A stretch of 64,000 nucleotides of DNA from Actinophytocola oryzae (GTDB taxonomy: Bacteria; Actinomycetota; Actinomycetes; Mycobacteriales; Pseudonocardiaceae): assembly GCF_004364325.1 (NCBI RefSeq), contig NZ_SOCP01000002.1, positions 186,001-250,000 of the forward strand, read 5' to 3'. This document shows positions 35,401 to 64,000 of this stretch, piece after piece. Each line of letters begins with the position of its first letter. The first letter of the stretch is position 1. The notes below the pieces were generated by a model. The model did no database searches. It was not told the DNA's origin and was given only the letters and a program-made list of their open reading frames with translations. Made by a program: the position numbers and the translations under genes.

Positions 35401-35562
35401 GCCTACCGCAACTCGCTGTACGGGGTCAGCGCGCCACTGCCGTCGAACATCCTGGCCACCGCGCCGATCACCCTCGCGAGCGGCAAGACGGTCCGCAGCG
35501 TGACCCTGCCTGCCTCGGTCACCGGCGGGGTGATGCACATCTTCACCATCACCACCGCCTGA
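32419..35562 (+). CDS. Secreted GH92 alpha-mannosidase
   Basis: A 1047-residue secreted glycosidase. Signal peptide about 1-31 (RRRLVAALCLGVALTFMPATPVGAQ). GH92 N-terminal sandwich begins VNPYIGTKKGCC...TYPGAVAPFGMVQWSPDT. The catalytic (alpha/alpha)6 region shows GWDVYRSEIALLALL, GNEPIMHVPWLYNYAG and DDLGQMSSWYVWAALGMYP, the hallmark family motifs with the catalytic Glu. After the catalytic part (about residue 770 on) is an NEW3-like beta domain, then a ~180-residue C-terminal beta-rich domain probably binding carbohydrate. GH92 enzymes are calcium-dependent exo-alpha-mannosidases, mostly alpha-1,2. Own transcription unit with hairpins on both sides. Confidence 0.95.
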   Translation: MMFSRWRRRLVAALCLGVALTFMPATPVGAQEQAGTPRAEDLARLVNPYIGTKKGCCTGLTYPGAVAPFGMVQWSPDTVLSQVGGYNYNDNRIKGFSLTHLSGAGCTIYQDVPFIPFAGDVTTSPGTDSGRYVSTFNRANESASPGNYAVGFDSGLSVKLTATQRTGAAELSFPAGATASLLVNSSGSVNGVTDASITIGADSISGYAASGNFCGFPHGYKVYFHAIFDKPFTSHGTWKDGTVSSGQSTATGGKSGGYVTFAAGQTVNVRVGVSYVSVDGARKNLAGESGTRTFADLSTAARAAWNERLNRIATKGGTDTERVTFYTALYHALLHPNVFSDVDGSYLGFDNKVHAAASGHVQYTNISGWDVYRSEIALLALLAPKETSDIIRSMVNFAKEAGFWDRWTIANGTTNVMVGDPYHAMVDSGFAFGAKDFDAGEALALMVRGATQPSQERPGLPEFQQYGYVSTGATGVWGAAATTLEYESADFAIADLAKRLGDTATYTTFSKRSQAWQNLYNPATGYLQMRNADGTFRQPFSPTSLEGFVEGNSTQYSWMVPHNQRGLIDAMGGNTATVARLDDFFQKLNAGADAPYAWMGNEPIMHVPWLYNYAGAPGKTQSTTRRIMNELFTSAPDGLAGNDDLGQMSSWYVWAALGMYPTVPGRAELAVNGSLFTEAVITRPTGARITIKASGAATNAPYIRSMKVNGVAQTRNWLPESFAEKGGTVEYTMSSSASSWGSGTADAPPSFRDGEATQRGFVQPDRSTIPANSGTSVFVGVDNLSGAAGSVAWKATPPAGITVEPSSGTINPATGSSGTQKVTVRVAAGTATGSYRVPVTYTTAGGATLPPNGIQVLVDTPGGLREAYSSVAQCPDDRQSVASYDPHWNYSANALAAVGVTPGATLTVDGISHRWPSVGVGEPDNVVAKGQTIVLPNTAGATRLSILGSATAGASNGTMTITYTDGTTQQADVGLSDWGLDGGLKFGNKVVASPAYRNSLYGVSAPLPSNILATAPITLASGKTVRSVTLPASVTGGVMHIFTITTA

Positions 35563-35575
35563 CCGCCGCGTCACG

Positions 35576-35612
35576 GGCGGCTGCGCTCGGCTCGTCGCTG
35601 AGCGCACCCGCC
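35576..35612 (+). terminator. Hairpin after the mannosidase gene
   Basis: GGCGG-C-TGCGCTC, an 11-nt loop, then GAGCGCA-CCCGCC: a 7-bp stem extended by GGCGG/CCGCC with a small mismatch. It starts 14 bp after the stop codon. Confidence 0.6.
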
Positions 35613-35810
35613 TGTGCCCGTGCGGTGCGCGGCACCGGATTCGACCGCACGCCGAATTACCTGAGCATTACCTTGCTTTCTGGGCAAGTCCTTTGGTGCG
35701 TGCTAGAAAATAGTCGTCGGCCAGCGCCTCGCGTTTTCGCACCCCGATGGCCGGTCGCCCACCTCGACTGGATGCGGGCATGCCGCAGTGTGAATTGTGA
35801 GGGCACAACG

Positions 35811-37088
35811 ATGACAGGTAAATGCCCGGTTCATTCGAACCCGATGCCGATGGACGAGCAGTACTGGCCCAATCCGCACCGGGCGCACGCGGCGTTGCAC
35901 GAACAAGGCCCGGTCAGCCGGGTGTGCTTACCCGACCAGGTCCCGGTGTGGTTCGTGACCGGCTACGAGCAGGTGCGGGTGGGACTCTGGGACCAGCGGC
36001 TGGCCCGTCAGCGCAAGTACGCGGGCCCCGACTTCACGACCACGTGCTACCCCGAGGGGCAGCTCGAGTCCAAGCTGATCATGGAGGACCCGCCCGAGCA
36101 CACGGCGACCCGTGACCTGCTCAACTTCGCCTTCACGCCGAGACGCATCGAGGCCGTCACCCCGAAGATCCGGGAGATCGTCGCACGGCTGCTCGACGAC
36201 GTCGAGCGCGAGGCCGCGGCGAACGGCGGCGACGTCGACCTCATGCGCTCGTTCTACGCGCCGCTGCCGATCTCGGTGATCAGCGGCATCCTCGGCCTGC
36301 CGGACGAGTACTTCGACCGCATCATGGCCGTCACGACCGCGGAGTTCGCGATGGCGGACGTGCAGACGGGGGCGGACGACGACTTCGAGCCGCTCGGCAA
36401 CGCCGCGGAGACCGCGCAGGCCGAGCTCTTCCAGATCATCGCCGCGCTGGTCGAACAGCGGCGGGCGGCGCCTGGCGACGACCTGATCTCGCACTGGGCC
36501 ACCGCGACCGACGAGAACGGCGAGCTGCTGTCGATCTACGACGTCGTGGCCCTGGTGATCATCATGTACCTCGGCGGCTACGACACCACGGCGGGGATGC
36601 TGCTCTCCTCGACCGTGGACCTGCTCGAACACCCCGAGGAGCTCGCGAAGCTGCGGGACAACCCCGAGCTGTACCCGGTCGCGATCGACGAGCTGCTGCG
36701 CCGCAACAGCTCGGTGACGCGGGGCTTCCGGCGGTTCGCCACGGAGGACATGGAGCTCGGCGGCGCGCGGATCGCCGCGGGCGACACGGTGCTGCTGTCG
36801 ATCAACGGGGCCAACCGCGACCCGGAGGTCTTCGAGAACCCGCACGCCCTGGACTTCTCCCGGCCCAACAACCAGCGCCACATCGCCTTCGGCCGGGGGC
36901 CGCACCACTGCCCGGGCAGCTCGCTGGCCACGGCGGAGGTCACGATCGCCCTCGAGGCGCTGTTCGCGCGGTTCCCGAACCTCGAGCTGCGGACGACGCG
37001 CGAGGAGATCCCGTGGCGCCAGTCCACGTTCTGCCGTGCCGCGTACAGCCTGCCGGTCAACATCGGCACCCCTGCCGGCGACGCCTGA
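35811..37088 (+). CDS. Cytochrome P450
   Basis: A 425-residue soluble bacterial P450. I-helix oxygen-activation motif is MYLGGYDTTAG, the ExxR motif is DELLRR, and the heme loop is IAFGRGPHHCPGSSLA with the Cys thiolate ligand. GTAVTRGFRR-like substrate-site residues appear as NSSVTRGFRRFA. ATG at 35811 has GAGGG upstream; the frame is open to 35625 but those residues are not P450-like. It lies just upstream of the PKS genes on the same strand, so it is a good candidate for hydroxylation or epoxidation of the polyketide, although terminators separate it from PKS1. Confidence 0.95.
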   Translation: MTGKCPVHSNPMPMDEQYWPNPHRAHAALHEQGPVSRVCLPDQVPVWFVTGYEQVRVGLWDQRLARQRKYAGPDFTTTCYPEGQLESKLIMEDPPEHTATRDLLNFAFTPRRIEAVTPKIREIVARLLDDVEREAAANGGDVDLMRSFYAPLPISVISGILGLPDEYFDRIMAVTTAEFAMADVQTGADDDFEPLGNAAETAQAELFQIIAALVEQRRAAPGDDLISHWATATDENGELLSIYDVVALVIIMYLGGYDTTAGMLLSSTVDLLEHPEELAKLRDNPELYPVAIDELLRRNSSVTRGFRRFATEDMELGGARIAAGDTVLLSINGANRDPEVFENPHALDFSRPNNQRHIAFGRGPHHCPGSSLATAEVTIALEALFARFPNLELRTTREEIPWRQSTFCRAAYSLPVNIGTPAGDA

Positions 37089-37111
37089 CCTCCCGTGACC
37101 GGTGCCGGCGG

Positions 37112-37149
37112 CCCCGGGGAACGTGCCGTTGTCCGACCCGTTCCCGGGG
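37112..37149 (+). terminator. Hairpin after P450
   Basis: CCCCGGGGAACG pairs with CGTTCCCGGGG with one bulged G and a 15-nt loop, 23 bp after the P450 stop. Confidence 0.5.
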
Positions 37150-37190
37150 AGGACGTGACGGATTCATCTGAACACCTCTCTCGTGGAAAC

Positions 37191-37227
37191 GAGCCGTTCG
37201 GGGCGTGGCGTCCTGAACGGCTCTTTT
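37191..37227 (+). terminator. Rho-independent terminator with T-tract
   Basis: GAGCCGTTC / GAACGGCTC, a 9-bp stem with a 15-nt loop, followed by TTTT. A T-tract is unusual in this GC-rich setting and makes termination likely. It separates the P450 gene from PKS1, implying that the PKS operon has its own promoter between 37228 and 37424; within that stretch I see no clean promoter hexamers. Confidence 0.75.
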
Positions 37228-37424
37228 CCGTGCGGTGCCCATGCGGTGCCCGCGCAGTTACCTGGGGGTTCGCCCTGGGTTGGCGAGGGTGGGGAATGTC
37301 CGAACTAGCATGATCGGTGTCCAGGCTGTGGGGGCACGCAAAATGCGTCGGGGGCCTGATACGGCATGTATCGCCCGATTACCGTGCCGGTTATTCGGCT
37401 GAAGTCGCTAGAGCGGAGAGCAAA

Positions 37425-50054
<12,630 letters not shown>

Positions 50055-50100
50055 CCAGCCCCGAGCTCGTGCCGCCGAGGCCCACGAGGAGTTGACACCA

Positions 50101-53100
50101 GTGGCCACCGAAGAGAAGTACCTCGACTACCTCAAGCGAGCCGCCGCCGACCTGCGCGAAGCCCGCCGCCAGCTGCGTGAGGCGGAGCGCAAGGACTTCG
50201 AGCCGATCGCCATCGTGGGCATGGCCTGCCGGTTCCCGGGGCAGGTGTACTCGCCGGAGGACCTCTGGCGGCTGGTCTCCGACGGTGAGCAGGGGATCGT
50301 CGACTTCCCCGACAACCGCGGCTGGGACCTCGAGAACCTGTACGACCCCGATCCGGAGAAGTTCGGCACGTCCTACGTCCGGCGTGGCGGTTTCCTCTAC
50401 GACGCCGCCGACTTCGACGCGGAGTTCTTCGGGATCTCACCGCGTGAGGCACGCGCGATGAGCCCGCAGCAGCGGTTGGTGCTCGAGACGTCCTGGGAGG
50501 CGGTCGAACGGGCGGGCATCGACCCGAACTCGTTGCGGGGCAGCCGAACCGGCGTCTACGCCGGCGTGCTGTCCAGCGACTACGGCATCGGGGCGGAGCA
50601 GACGCCCGAGGAGCTGGAGGGACTGCTGAGCACCGGTGCGATCGCCAGCGTGGTCTCCGGCCGGGTGTCCTACTTCCTCGGGTTGGAGGGGCCGGCGATC
50701 ACCGCCGACACGGCGTGCTCGTCCTCGCTGGTGACCCTGCACCTCGCCGTGCAGGCGCTGCGGCGGGGCGAGTGCACGCTCGCCCTGACCGGTGGCGTGA
50801 CGGTGATCTCCCGGCCTGACTCGTTCGTCGAGTTCTCGCGGCAGCGCGGGCTGGCACCCGACGGTGTGTGCAAGTCCTTCTCCTCGGGAGCCGACGGCGC
50901 CGTGTGGTCGGAGGGCGCCGGTGTGCTCGTGCTGGAGCGGCTGGTCGACGCGCAACGCCAGGGGCACCGGGTCCTCGCGGTGATCAGGGGAACCGCCGTG
51001 AACCAGGACGGTGCTTCGAACGGGTTGGCGGCGCCGAGCGGTCCCGCGCAGCAGCGGGTGATCCGTGCGGCACTGGCGAACGCCGGTCTGTCCACGAAGG
51101 ACGTCGACGTCGTCGAGGCGCACGGCACGGGCACCCCACTGGGTGATCCGATCGAGGCGCAGGCGATTCTCGCCACCTACGGACAGGAGCGGTCGGAAGG
51201 TCGGCCGTTGTGGCTCGGTTCGGTGAAGTCCAACATCGGGCACACACAGGCGGCCGCCGGCGTGGCGGGCGTCATCAAGATGGTGTTGGCGCTGCGGCAC
51301 GGCGTGCTGCCCAGGACGTTGAACGTGCAGGAGCCGACGCCGAAGGTGGACTGGACCGCGGGTTCGGTCGAACTGCTGACCGAGGCGCGGGAATGGCCCG
51401 CGTCCGACCAGCCGCGCAGGGCAGGCGTGTCGTCGTTCGGCATCAGCGGCACCAACGCGCACGTGATCATCGAGGAGGCCCCGCCGGTCGAGCCCGCGGC
51501 GGCCGCGCCGGTCGGACCGGAACCGGCCGTGGTCCCGTGGCTGCTCTCCGCGCGGTCCGACACCGCGCTGCGTGCGCAGGCGGCGCGGCTGTTGACAGCG
51601 GTCACCGAGGACACGGACGCACGTGCGGTCGACGTGGGCCTGTCCCTCGCGACCACTCGGGCACGGCTCGACCACCGCGCGGTGGTCACGGCGGGGGACC
51701 GGGACGGCTTCCTGCGTGGCCTGGCCGCACTGGCGGCCGGCGAGCCCGCGACGGAACTGGTGCAGGGGCGCGCCATCGGCAAGCGGAGCCGGGTCGTGCT
51801 GGTGTTCCCCGGCCAGGGCGCGCAGTGGGTCGGGATGGCGGCGACGTTGTTGGCGTCGTCTCCGGTGTTCGCCTCGGCGATGTCCGGGTGTGTTGCCGCG
51901 CTCGAGCCGCTTGTCGACTGGGCGGTGTGGCCGGTCCTGCGTGGTGAGCCCGACGCCGAGTCGTTGCAGCGGGTTGACGTCGTGCAGCCCGTGTCGTGGG
52001 CGGTCATGGTGTCGCTCGCCGCGCTGTGGCGGTCCTTCGGTGTCGAGCCCGTTGCCGTGGTCGGGCACTCGCAGGGTGAGATCGCCGCGGCCGTCGTCGC
52101 CGGTGCGTTGAGCGTCGAGGACGGGGCTCGGGTCGTCGCGTTGCGGAGTAAGGCGATCACGGCGCTCGCGGGGCTCGGCGGGATGGTGTCGGTACCGAGG
52201 ACCGTCGCCGACGTCGAGGAGCTGATCGGCCGCTGGGCAGGCGACGTCGGGGTGGCCGCGGTCAACGGGCCGTCGTCGGTGATCGTGTCCGGCGGGGTCG
52301 CCGCGCTCGACGAGCTGCTCGCCGAGTGCGAGGAGCGGGGCATCAGGGCCAAGCGGATCCCCGTGGACTACGCGTCGCACTCCCACCACGTGGAGCGCAT
52401 CGCCGAGGAGATCCTGGCGAACCTCGCCGACATCACGCCGGTCACGGCGCCGGTCACCTTCTACTCCACGGTGTCCGGCGGGGTCATCGACACGGCCGAG
52501 CTGACCGCCGACTACTGGTACCGCAACCTGCGTGGCACGGTCCGCTTCGCCGAGACCGTCGAAACCCTGCTGGCCGACGGGTTCCAGCACTTCGTCGAGG
52601 TCAGCGCCCACCCCGTGGTGTCCGTCGCGATCCAGGACACCATCGAGCGCGCGGAGGTCGACGCGGCCGTGGTCGGCACCCTGCGCCGGGACGACGGCGG
52701 CCTGGACCGCTTCCTGTCCTCGGTGGGCCAGGCCCACTGCCAAGGCGTCGCGGTGGACTGGGCGAACCTGTTCGCCGGTGCCCGGGTGGTCGACCTGCCC
52801 ACGTACGCGTTCCAGCGCGACTCCTACTGGTACGCCCCCACCAGGGGCATGGTGGACGCGGCCGGGCTCGGGCAGACCGCGCTCGGCCACCCGCTGCTCA
52901 GCGCCGTCGTGACGTTGCCGGACGGCGGGGGAGCGGTGCTCACCGGCCGGCTGTCCCGCGCCACCCACGCCTGGCTGGTCGACCACGCGGTCGAGGGCAC
53001 CGTCCTGCTGCCCGGCACCGCGCTGGTGGAGCTGGCCCTGCGGGCCGGTGACCAGGTCGGCTACGGGCACCTGGAGGAGCTGCTGCTGTCCGCGCCGCTT

Positions 53101-56100
53101 CTCCTGCCCGCGCAGGGTGGGGTGCACGTCCAGGTGGTCGTCGGCCCGCTCGACGGCGACCGCCGCCCGGTGGCGATCCACAGCCGTGACGAGGCCGCGC
53201 CGCCGGAGACGCCGTGGACCCAGCACGCCGCCGGTGCGGTCGGCCCGGAACGGCCCGCGGAGGACGCCGGCCTCGCCATCTGGCCGCCGATCGGCGCCGA
53301 ACCCGTTGACCTCGACGGCTTCTACGACTCACTCGCCGCGGCCGGGTTCGGCTACGGCCCCACCTTCCAGGGGCTCGTGCGGGCGTGGCGGCGTGACGCC
53401 GAGATCTTCGCCGAGGTCGCCCTGCCCGAGTCGGCCGCGGGCGACGCCGTCCACTTCGGACTGCACCCGGCGCTGCTCGACGCCGCACTGCACGGCATGC
53501 TCGCCGGCCGCGACGACGTCGAGGTGCGGTTGCCGTTCAGCTGGGCGGGGGTCGGGCTGCACGCGACCGGCGCGACGACCGTGCGGGTGCGGCTCACCCC
53601 GACCGGCCCCAGCTCGATGTCGGTCCACCTGGCCGACCCGGCCGGGACGCCGGTGGCCACCGTCACGACGCTGACCACCCGGCCGCTGGCGGCAGGTGCG
53701 CTGACCGCACAGTCCAACGCCACCGGCCGGCAGTCGCTGTTCGGTCTGGAGTGGACACCCGTCGCGGCGGAGCAGGCCGGGTCCGGCTCGGTCGCGGTGC
53801 TCGGTGCCGACACCCTGGGGCTTGCCGCCGAGTCCTTCGTGGACCTCGCGGCACTCGCCGGTTCCGGCGCCGAACCCCACCTGGTGGTGCACCAGGTGTC
53901 GGTCGACGCCGGCACGCCGAGCGTGGCCGTGCGCACGGTCACCGAGTCGGTGCTCGGCCTGGTCCAGGCGTGGCTCGCCGAGGACCGGCTGCCCGCCGAC
54001 GCGAAGCTGGTGTTCGTCACCCGGGACGCGGTGGCGACCGGTCGCGACCACGACGTGGACCTCGTGCAGGCCGCCGTGTGGGGTCTGGTGCGGACCGCGC
54101 AGTCCGAGCACCCGGACCGGTTCGTCCTGCTTGACCTCGACGGCGACGCGAACAGCGTGGCCGCGGCACCGGCCGCGCTCGCGACCGGCGAGCCCCAGCT
54201 CGCGATCCGCGCGGGCGAGTCGTTCGCGATCCGGCTCACGAGGGCCGGTGCGGACGGCGAGCTGGTGCCCCCGGTCGGCGCGTCGGCGTGGCGGTTGGAC
54301 AGCCGCGACAAGGGCACGCTCGAACGGCTCGAGTTCGTCGCCTGCCCGCAGGTGCTGGAACCGTTGGCAGAAGGCGAGGTCCGGCTCCGCGTGCGTGCCG
54401 CCGGGTTGAACTTCCGCGACCCGCTGATCGCGCTCGGCGTGATCGAGGGCCCCGAGGTGCAGCGCGGCGAGGGCGCGGGCGTGGTGCTCGCGGTCGGGCC
54501 GGGCGTCACGGGTCTCGCACCCGGCGACGACGTCTTCGGCTTCATCGGCGGGTCCTTCGGCCCGATCGCCGTGACCGACCACCGCATCCTGCGGCGCATG
54601 CCGCGCGGCTGGTCCTACCGGCAGTCGGCGTCGGTGCCGATCACCTACCTGACCGCCTACCACGGGCTGAAGGAGCTGGCCGGGGTCGGCGAGGGCGACA
54701 AGGTGCTGATCCACGCCGCCGCCGGTGGCGTCGGCATGGCCGCGGTGCAGCTGGCCCGCTCGCTGGGTGCCGAGGTGTTCGCCACGGCGAGCCCCGGCAA
54801 GTGGGACACCCTGCGCGCCATGGGTTTCGACGACGACCACATCGCGTCCTCGCGCACGCTGGAGTTCGAGGAGCGGTTCCTCGCGGCGACCGGCGGCACG
54901 GGTGTCGACGTCGTGCTGGACTCGCTGTCCGGCGAGTTCGTGGACGCCTCACTGCGGCTCCTGCCAAGGGGCGGGCGGTTCATCGAGATCGGCAAGACCG
55001 ACATCCGCGACGCGGACGAGGTCGCCGCCGCGCACCCCGGCGTGGTCTACCGGGCGTTCGACCTGATCGAGCCGGGCCCCGAGCGGCTCGGCGACATGCT
55101 CGACGAGCTGGTCGCGCTGTTCGAGAGCGGCGTGCTGGAGCTGGCGCCGATCACCGACTGGCAGCTCACCCGCGCGATCGACGCGTTCCGCTTCCTCAGC
55201 CAGGCCAAGCAGGTCGGCAAGATCGTGCTGAACCTGCCGCGTCCGCTCGACCCGGACGGCACCGTGCTCATCACGGGCGGCACGGGTGCGCTCGGCGCGG
55301 CACTGGCCAGGCACCTCGTGACCACGCACGGGACGCGGCACCTGGTGCTGACCAGCCGCAGGGGCCTGGCGGCCGACGGGGCCGCCGAGCTGCGCGACGA
55401 GCTGGTCGAACTGGGGGCGGAGGTCACGGTCGCCGCGTGCGACACGGCCGACCGGGACGCCGTGGCCGCGCTCCTCGCCGGCCTGGAGACCCCCCTGACC
55501 GGCGTCGTGCACGCCGCCGGTGTGCTCGACGACGCGACGATCGAGGGACTCACGCCGAAACACCTCGACACGGTGCTGCGGCCGAAGCTGGACGCGGCGC
55601 TGAACCTGCACGAGCTGACCAGGGACATGGACCTGGCCATGTTCGTCCTGTTCTCGTCCGCCGCGGGCATCATCGGCGCCCCGGGACAGGCGAACTACGC
55701 CGCGGCCAACGCGGCGGTCGACGCGCTCGCGCAGCACCGGCGTGCGGCCGGACTGCCTGCCACGGCACTCGCCTGGGGCCTGTGGGAGCAGGCCAGCGGC
55801 ATGACGGGTCACCTCGACGATGCGGACCTGGCAAGGCTGCGGCGAGCCGGGACGCTGCCACTGTCCACTGAGGAGGGCATGGCGCTGTTCGACACCGCGA
55901 CCGGGCTGGACCGGGCCGTGGTGGTGCCGATGAAGATGGACGTCGGCGCGTTGCAGGCGGAGGGCAGGCCGCTGCCGCCGCTGCTCCAGGGTCTGGTCCG
56001 GGTGCGGCGCACGGCGCAGTCCGCCGACCCGGCGCAGGCGTCCGCGCTGCGTGCCCGCCTCGCGGGCATGTCCGCGGCCGAACAGGACCGGACACTGCTG

Positions 56101-56565
56101 GAACTGGTCAACGCCAACGTGGCCGCGGTGCTGGGCCACACCGGCACCGACGCCATCACCCGCCACCGGGCGTTCACCGAGCTGGGCTTCGACTCGCTCA
56201 CCGCGGTCGAGCTGCGCAACCGGCTGAACGCGGCGACCGGGCTGCGGCTGACGGCCACGCTCGTCTTCGACTACCCGACGCCCGGCGCACTCGCCAAACA
56301 GCTGGGCTCGGAGCTGGTCGAGGACGGCGCGGAGGCCGGACAGTCCAGAGTGGACGCCCTGCTCGGCGAGCTGGACCGGGTGGCGACCGCGGCGCTGGCC
56401 GCGGCGGTGGACGGACAGGCCCACGGGTTGGTGGTCGCACGGTTGCGGTCGCTGCTCGCCGGCGCGACCGACGACAACGAAGACGGTGCACAGGACGTGC
56501 AGGCGAAGCTCGCGTCGTCGACCGACGACGAGCTCTTCGACTTCATCGAGAACCTCGGGGTGTAG
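50101..56565 (+). CDS. Type I modular PKS, one fully reducing module (PKS2)
   Basis: A 2154-residue protein: N-terminal docking helix ([20 protein letters not shown]), KS (35-470, DTACSSS), AT (563-910, GHSQG, RVDVVQ and YASH, methylmalonyl type), DH (930-1200, [11 protein letters not shown] intact), ER (1404-1710, [11 protein letters not shown]), KR (1720-1897, LDD motif, Tyr in [10 protein letters not shown]), ACP (1994-2070, GFDSL), C-terminal docking segment ending in an acidic helix. GTG at 50101 is preferred (GAGGAG at 50086-50091); a TTG at 50092 is possible. Starts 46 bp after PKS1 in the same operon. Expected to add one methyl-branched, fully reduced unit. Confidence 0.97.
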   Translation: MATEEKYLDYLKRAAADLREARRQLREAERKDFEPIAIVGMACRFPGQVYSPEDLWRLVSDGEQGIVDFPDNRGWDLENLYDPDPEKFGTSYVRRGGFLYDAADFDAEFFGISPREARAMSPQQRLVLETSWEAVERAGIDPNSLRGSRTGVYAGVLSSDYGIGAEQTPEELEGLLSTGAIASVVSGRVSYFLGLEGPAITADTACSSSLVTLHLAVQALRRGECTLALTGGVTVISRPDSFVEFSRQRGLAPDGVCKSFSSGADGAVWSEGAGVLVLERLVDAQRQGHRVLAVIRGTAVNQDGASNGLAAPSGPAQQRVIRAALANAGLSTKDVDVVEAHGTGTPLGDPIEAQAILATYGQERSEGRPLWLGSVKSNIGHTQAAAGVAGVIKMVLALRHGVLPRTLNVQEPTPKVDWTAGSVELLTEAREWPASDQPRRAGVSSFGISGTNAHVIIEEAPPVEPAAAAPVGPEPAVVPWLLSARSDTALRAQAARLLTAVTEDTDARAVDVGLSLATTRARLDHRAVVTAGDRDGFLRGLAALAAGEPATELVQGRAIGKRSRVVLVFPGQGAQWVGMAATLLASSPVFASAMSGCVAALEPLVDWAVWPVLRGEPDAESLQRVDVVQPVSWAVMVSLAALWRSFGVEPVAVVGHSQGEIAAAVVAGALSVEDGARVVALRSKAITALAGLGGMVSVPRTVADVEELIGRWAGDVGVAAVNGPSSVIVSGGVAALDELLAECEERGIRAKRIPVDYASHSHHVERIAEEILANLADITPVTAPVTFYSTVSGGVIDTAELTADYWYRNLRGTVRFAETVETLLADGFQHFVEVSAHPVVSVAIQDTIERAEVDAAVVGTLRRDDGGLDRFLSSVGQAHCQGVAVDWANLFAGARVVDLPTYAFQRDSYWYAPTRGMVDAAGLGQTALGHPLLSAVVTLPDGGGAVLTGRLSRATHAWLVDHAVEGTVLLPGTALVELALRAGDQVGYGHLEELLLSAPLLLPAQGGVHVQVVVGPLDGDRRPVAIHSRDEAAPPETPWTQHAAGAVGPERPAEDAGLAIWPPIGAEPVDLDGFYDSLAAAGFGYGPTFQGLVRAWRRDAEIFAEVALPESAAGDAVHFGLHPALLDAALHGMLAGRDDVEVRLPFSWAGVGLHATGATTVRVRLTPTGPSSMSVHLADPAGTPVATVTTLTTRPLAAGALTAQSNATGRQSLFGLEWTPVAAEQAGSGSVAVLGADTLGLAAESFVDLAALAGSGAEPHLVVHQVSVDAGTPSVAVRTVTESVLGLVQAWLAEDRLPADAKLVFVTRDAVATGRDHDVDLVQAAVWGLVRTAQSEHPDRFVLLDLDGDANSVAAAPAALATGEPQLAIRAGESFAIRLTRAGADGELVPPVGASAWRLDSRDKGTLERLEFVACPQVLEPLAEGEVRLRVRAAGLNFRDPLIALGVIEGPEVQRGEGAGVVLAVGPGVTGLAPGDDVFGFIGGSFGPIAVTDHRILRRMPRGWSYRQSASVPITYLTAYHGLKELAGVGEGDKVLIHAAAGGVGMAAVQLARSLGAEVFATASPGKWDTLRAMGFDDDHIASSRTLEFEERFLAATGGTGVDVVLDSLSGEFVDASLRLLPRGGRFIEIGKTDIRDADEVAAAHPGVVYRAFDLIEPGPERLGDMLDELVALFESGVLELAPITDWQLTRAIDAFRFLSQAKQVGKIVLNLPRPLDPDGTVLITGGTGALGAALARHLVTTHGTRHLVLTSRRGLAADGAAELRDELVELGAEVTVAACDTADRDAVAALLAGLETPLTGVVHAAGVLDDATIEGLTPKHLDTVLRPKLDAALNLHELTRDMDLAMFVLFSSAAGIIGAPGQANYAAANAAVDALAQHRRAAGLPATALAWGLWEQASGMTGHLDDADLARLRRAGTLPLSTEEGMALFDTATGLDRAVVVPMKMDVGALQAEGRPLPPLLQGLVRVRRTAQSADPAQASALRARLAGMSAAEQDRTLLELVNANVAAVLGHTGTDAITRHRAFTELGFDSLTAVELRNRLNAATGLRLTATLVFDYPTPGALAKQLGSELVEDGAEAGQSRVDALLGELDRVATAALAAAVDGQAHGLVVARLRSLLAGATDDNEDGAQDVQAKLASSTDDELFDFIENLGV

Positions 56566-56600
56566 GCCGGCATGGGCTACAAGGACGAAATGAGCGGATC

Positions 56601-64000
<7,400 letters not shown>

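Noticed and set aside
37280..37314. TTGGCG...TAGCAT as a promoter for PKS1
   Set aside because: The spacer is 20 bp and both hexamers are poor matches, so I do not call it.

Overview
The window is very GC-rich, with almost all third codon positions G or C, GTG starts and overlapping stop/start pairs. This points to a filamentous actinomycete. The gene content (isorenieratene-type carotenoid genes, DUF422 protein, MerR/B12 light regulator, large modular type I PKS) suggests Pseudonocardiales, but that placement is an inference from gene content only.

Layout. 1-4.4 kb: the end of an unknown gene, a NarL/DesK-type two-component pair and a small membrane protein. 4.5-7.4 kb: two photolyases, a class I CPD-type enzyme and an iron-sulfur (6-4)-type enzyme, read leftward. 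7.5-13.2 kb: a five-gene leftward operon encoding a type II thioesterase with Cys as nucleophile, a stand-alone carrier protein, a half-condensation plus adenylation protein, a flavin monooxygenase and an acyl-CoA dehydrogenase. This looks like a cassette that loads an amino acid on a carrier and oxidises it there. 13.4-14.4 kb: an APH-like kinase. 14.4-28.8 kb: a carotenoid supercluster (crtU, cruF-like, GT2, CrtI-like, CDP-alcohol transferase, YihY, Rieske protein, methyltransferase, crtB, crtI, crtE, crtY) closed by a MerR plus B12-domain regulator of the CarH/LitR type. Carotenoids, photolyases and a cobalamin photoreceptor together form a plausible light-response region.

28.8-35.6 kb: accessory genes. 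There is a shikimate dehydrogenase followed by a broken remnant of a dehydroshikimate dehydratase, an RNA-ligase-like protein, a small secreted protein and a secreted GH92 mannosidase.

35.8-64 kb: a cytochrome P450, then three co-directional modular PKS genes; the third runs off the right edge. PKS1 carries two complete KS-AT-DH-ER-KR-ACP modules (methylmalonyl, then malonyl by motif) and PKS2 one more (methylmalonyl). PKS3 carries KS-AT-KR-ACP and KS-AT-KR..., and in both modules the AT is shortened and has lost its catalytic serine (GDGVG and GHGTG in place of GHSxG). The first PKS protein starts with a docking helix rather than a loading module, so chain initiation must be encoded elsewhere. 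The assembly line with two dead ATs and the aminoacyl-carrier oxidation cassette with a Cys thioesterase are the most unusual parts of the window.
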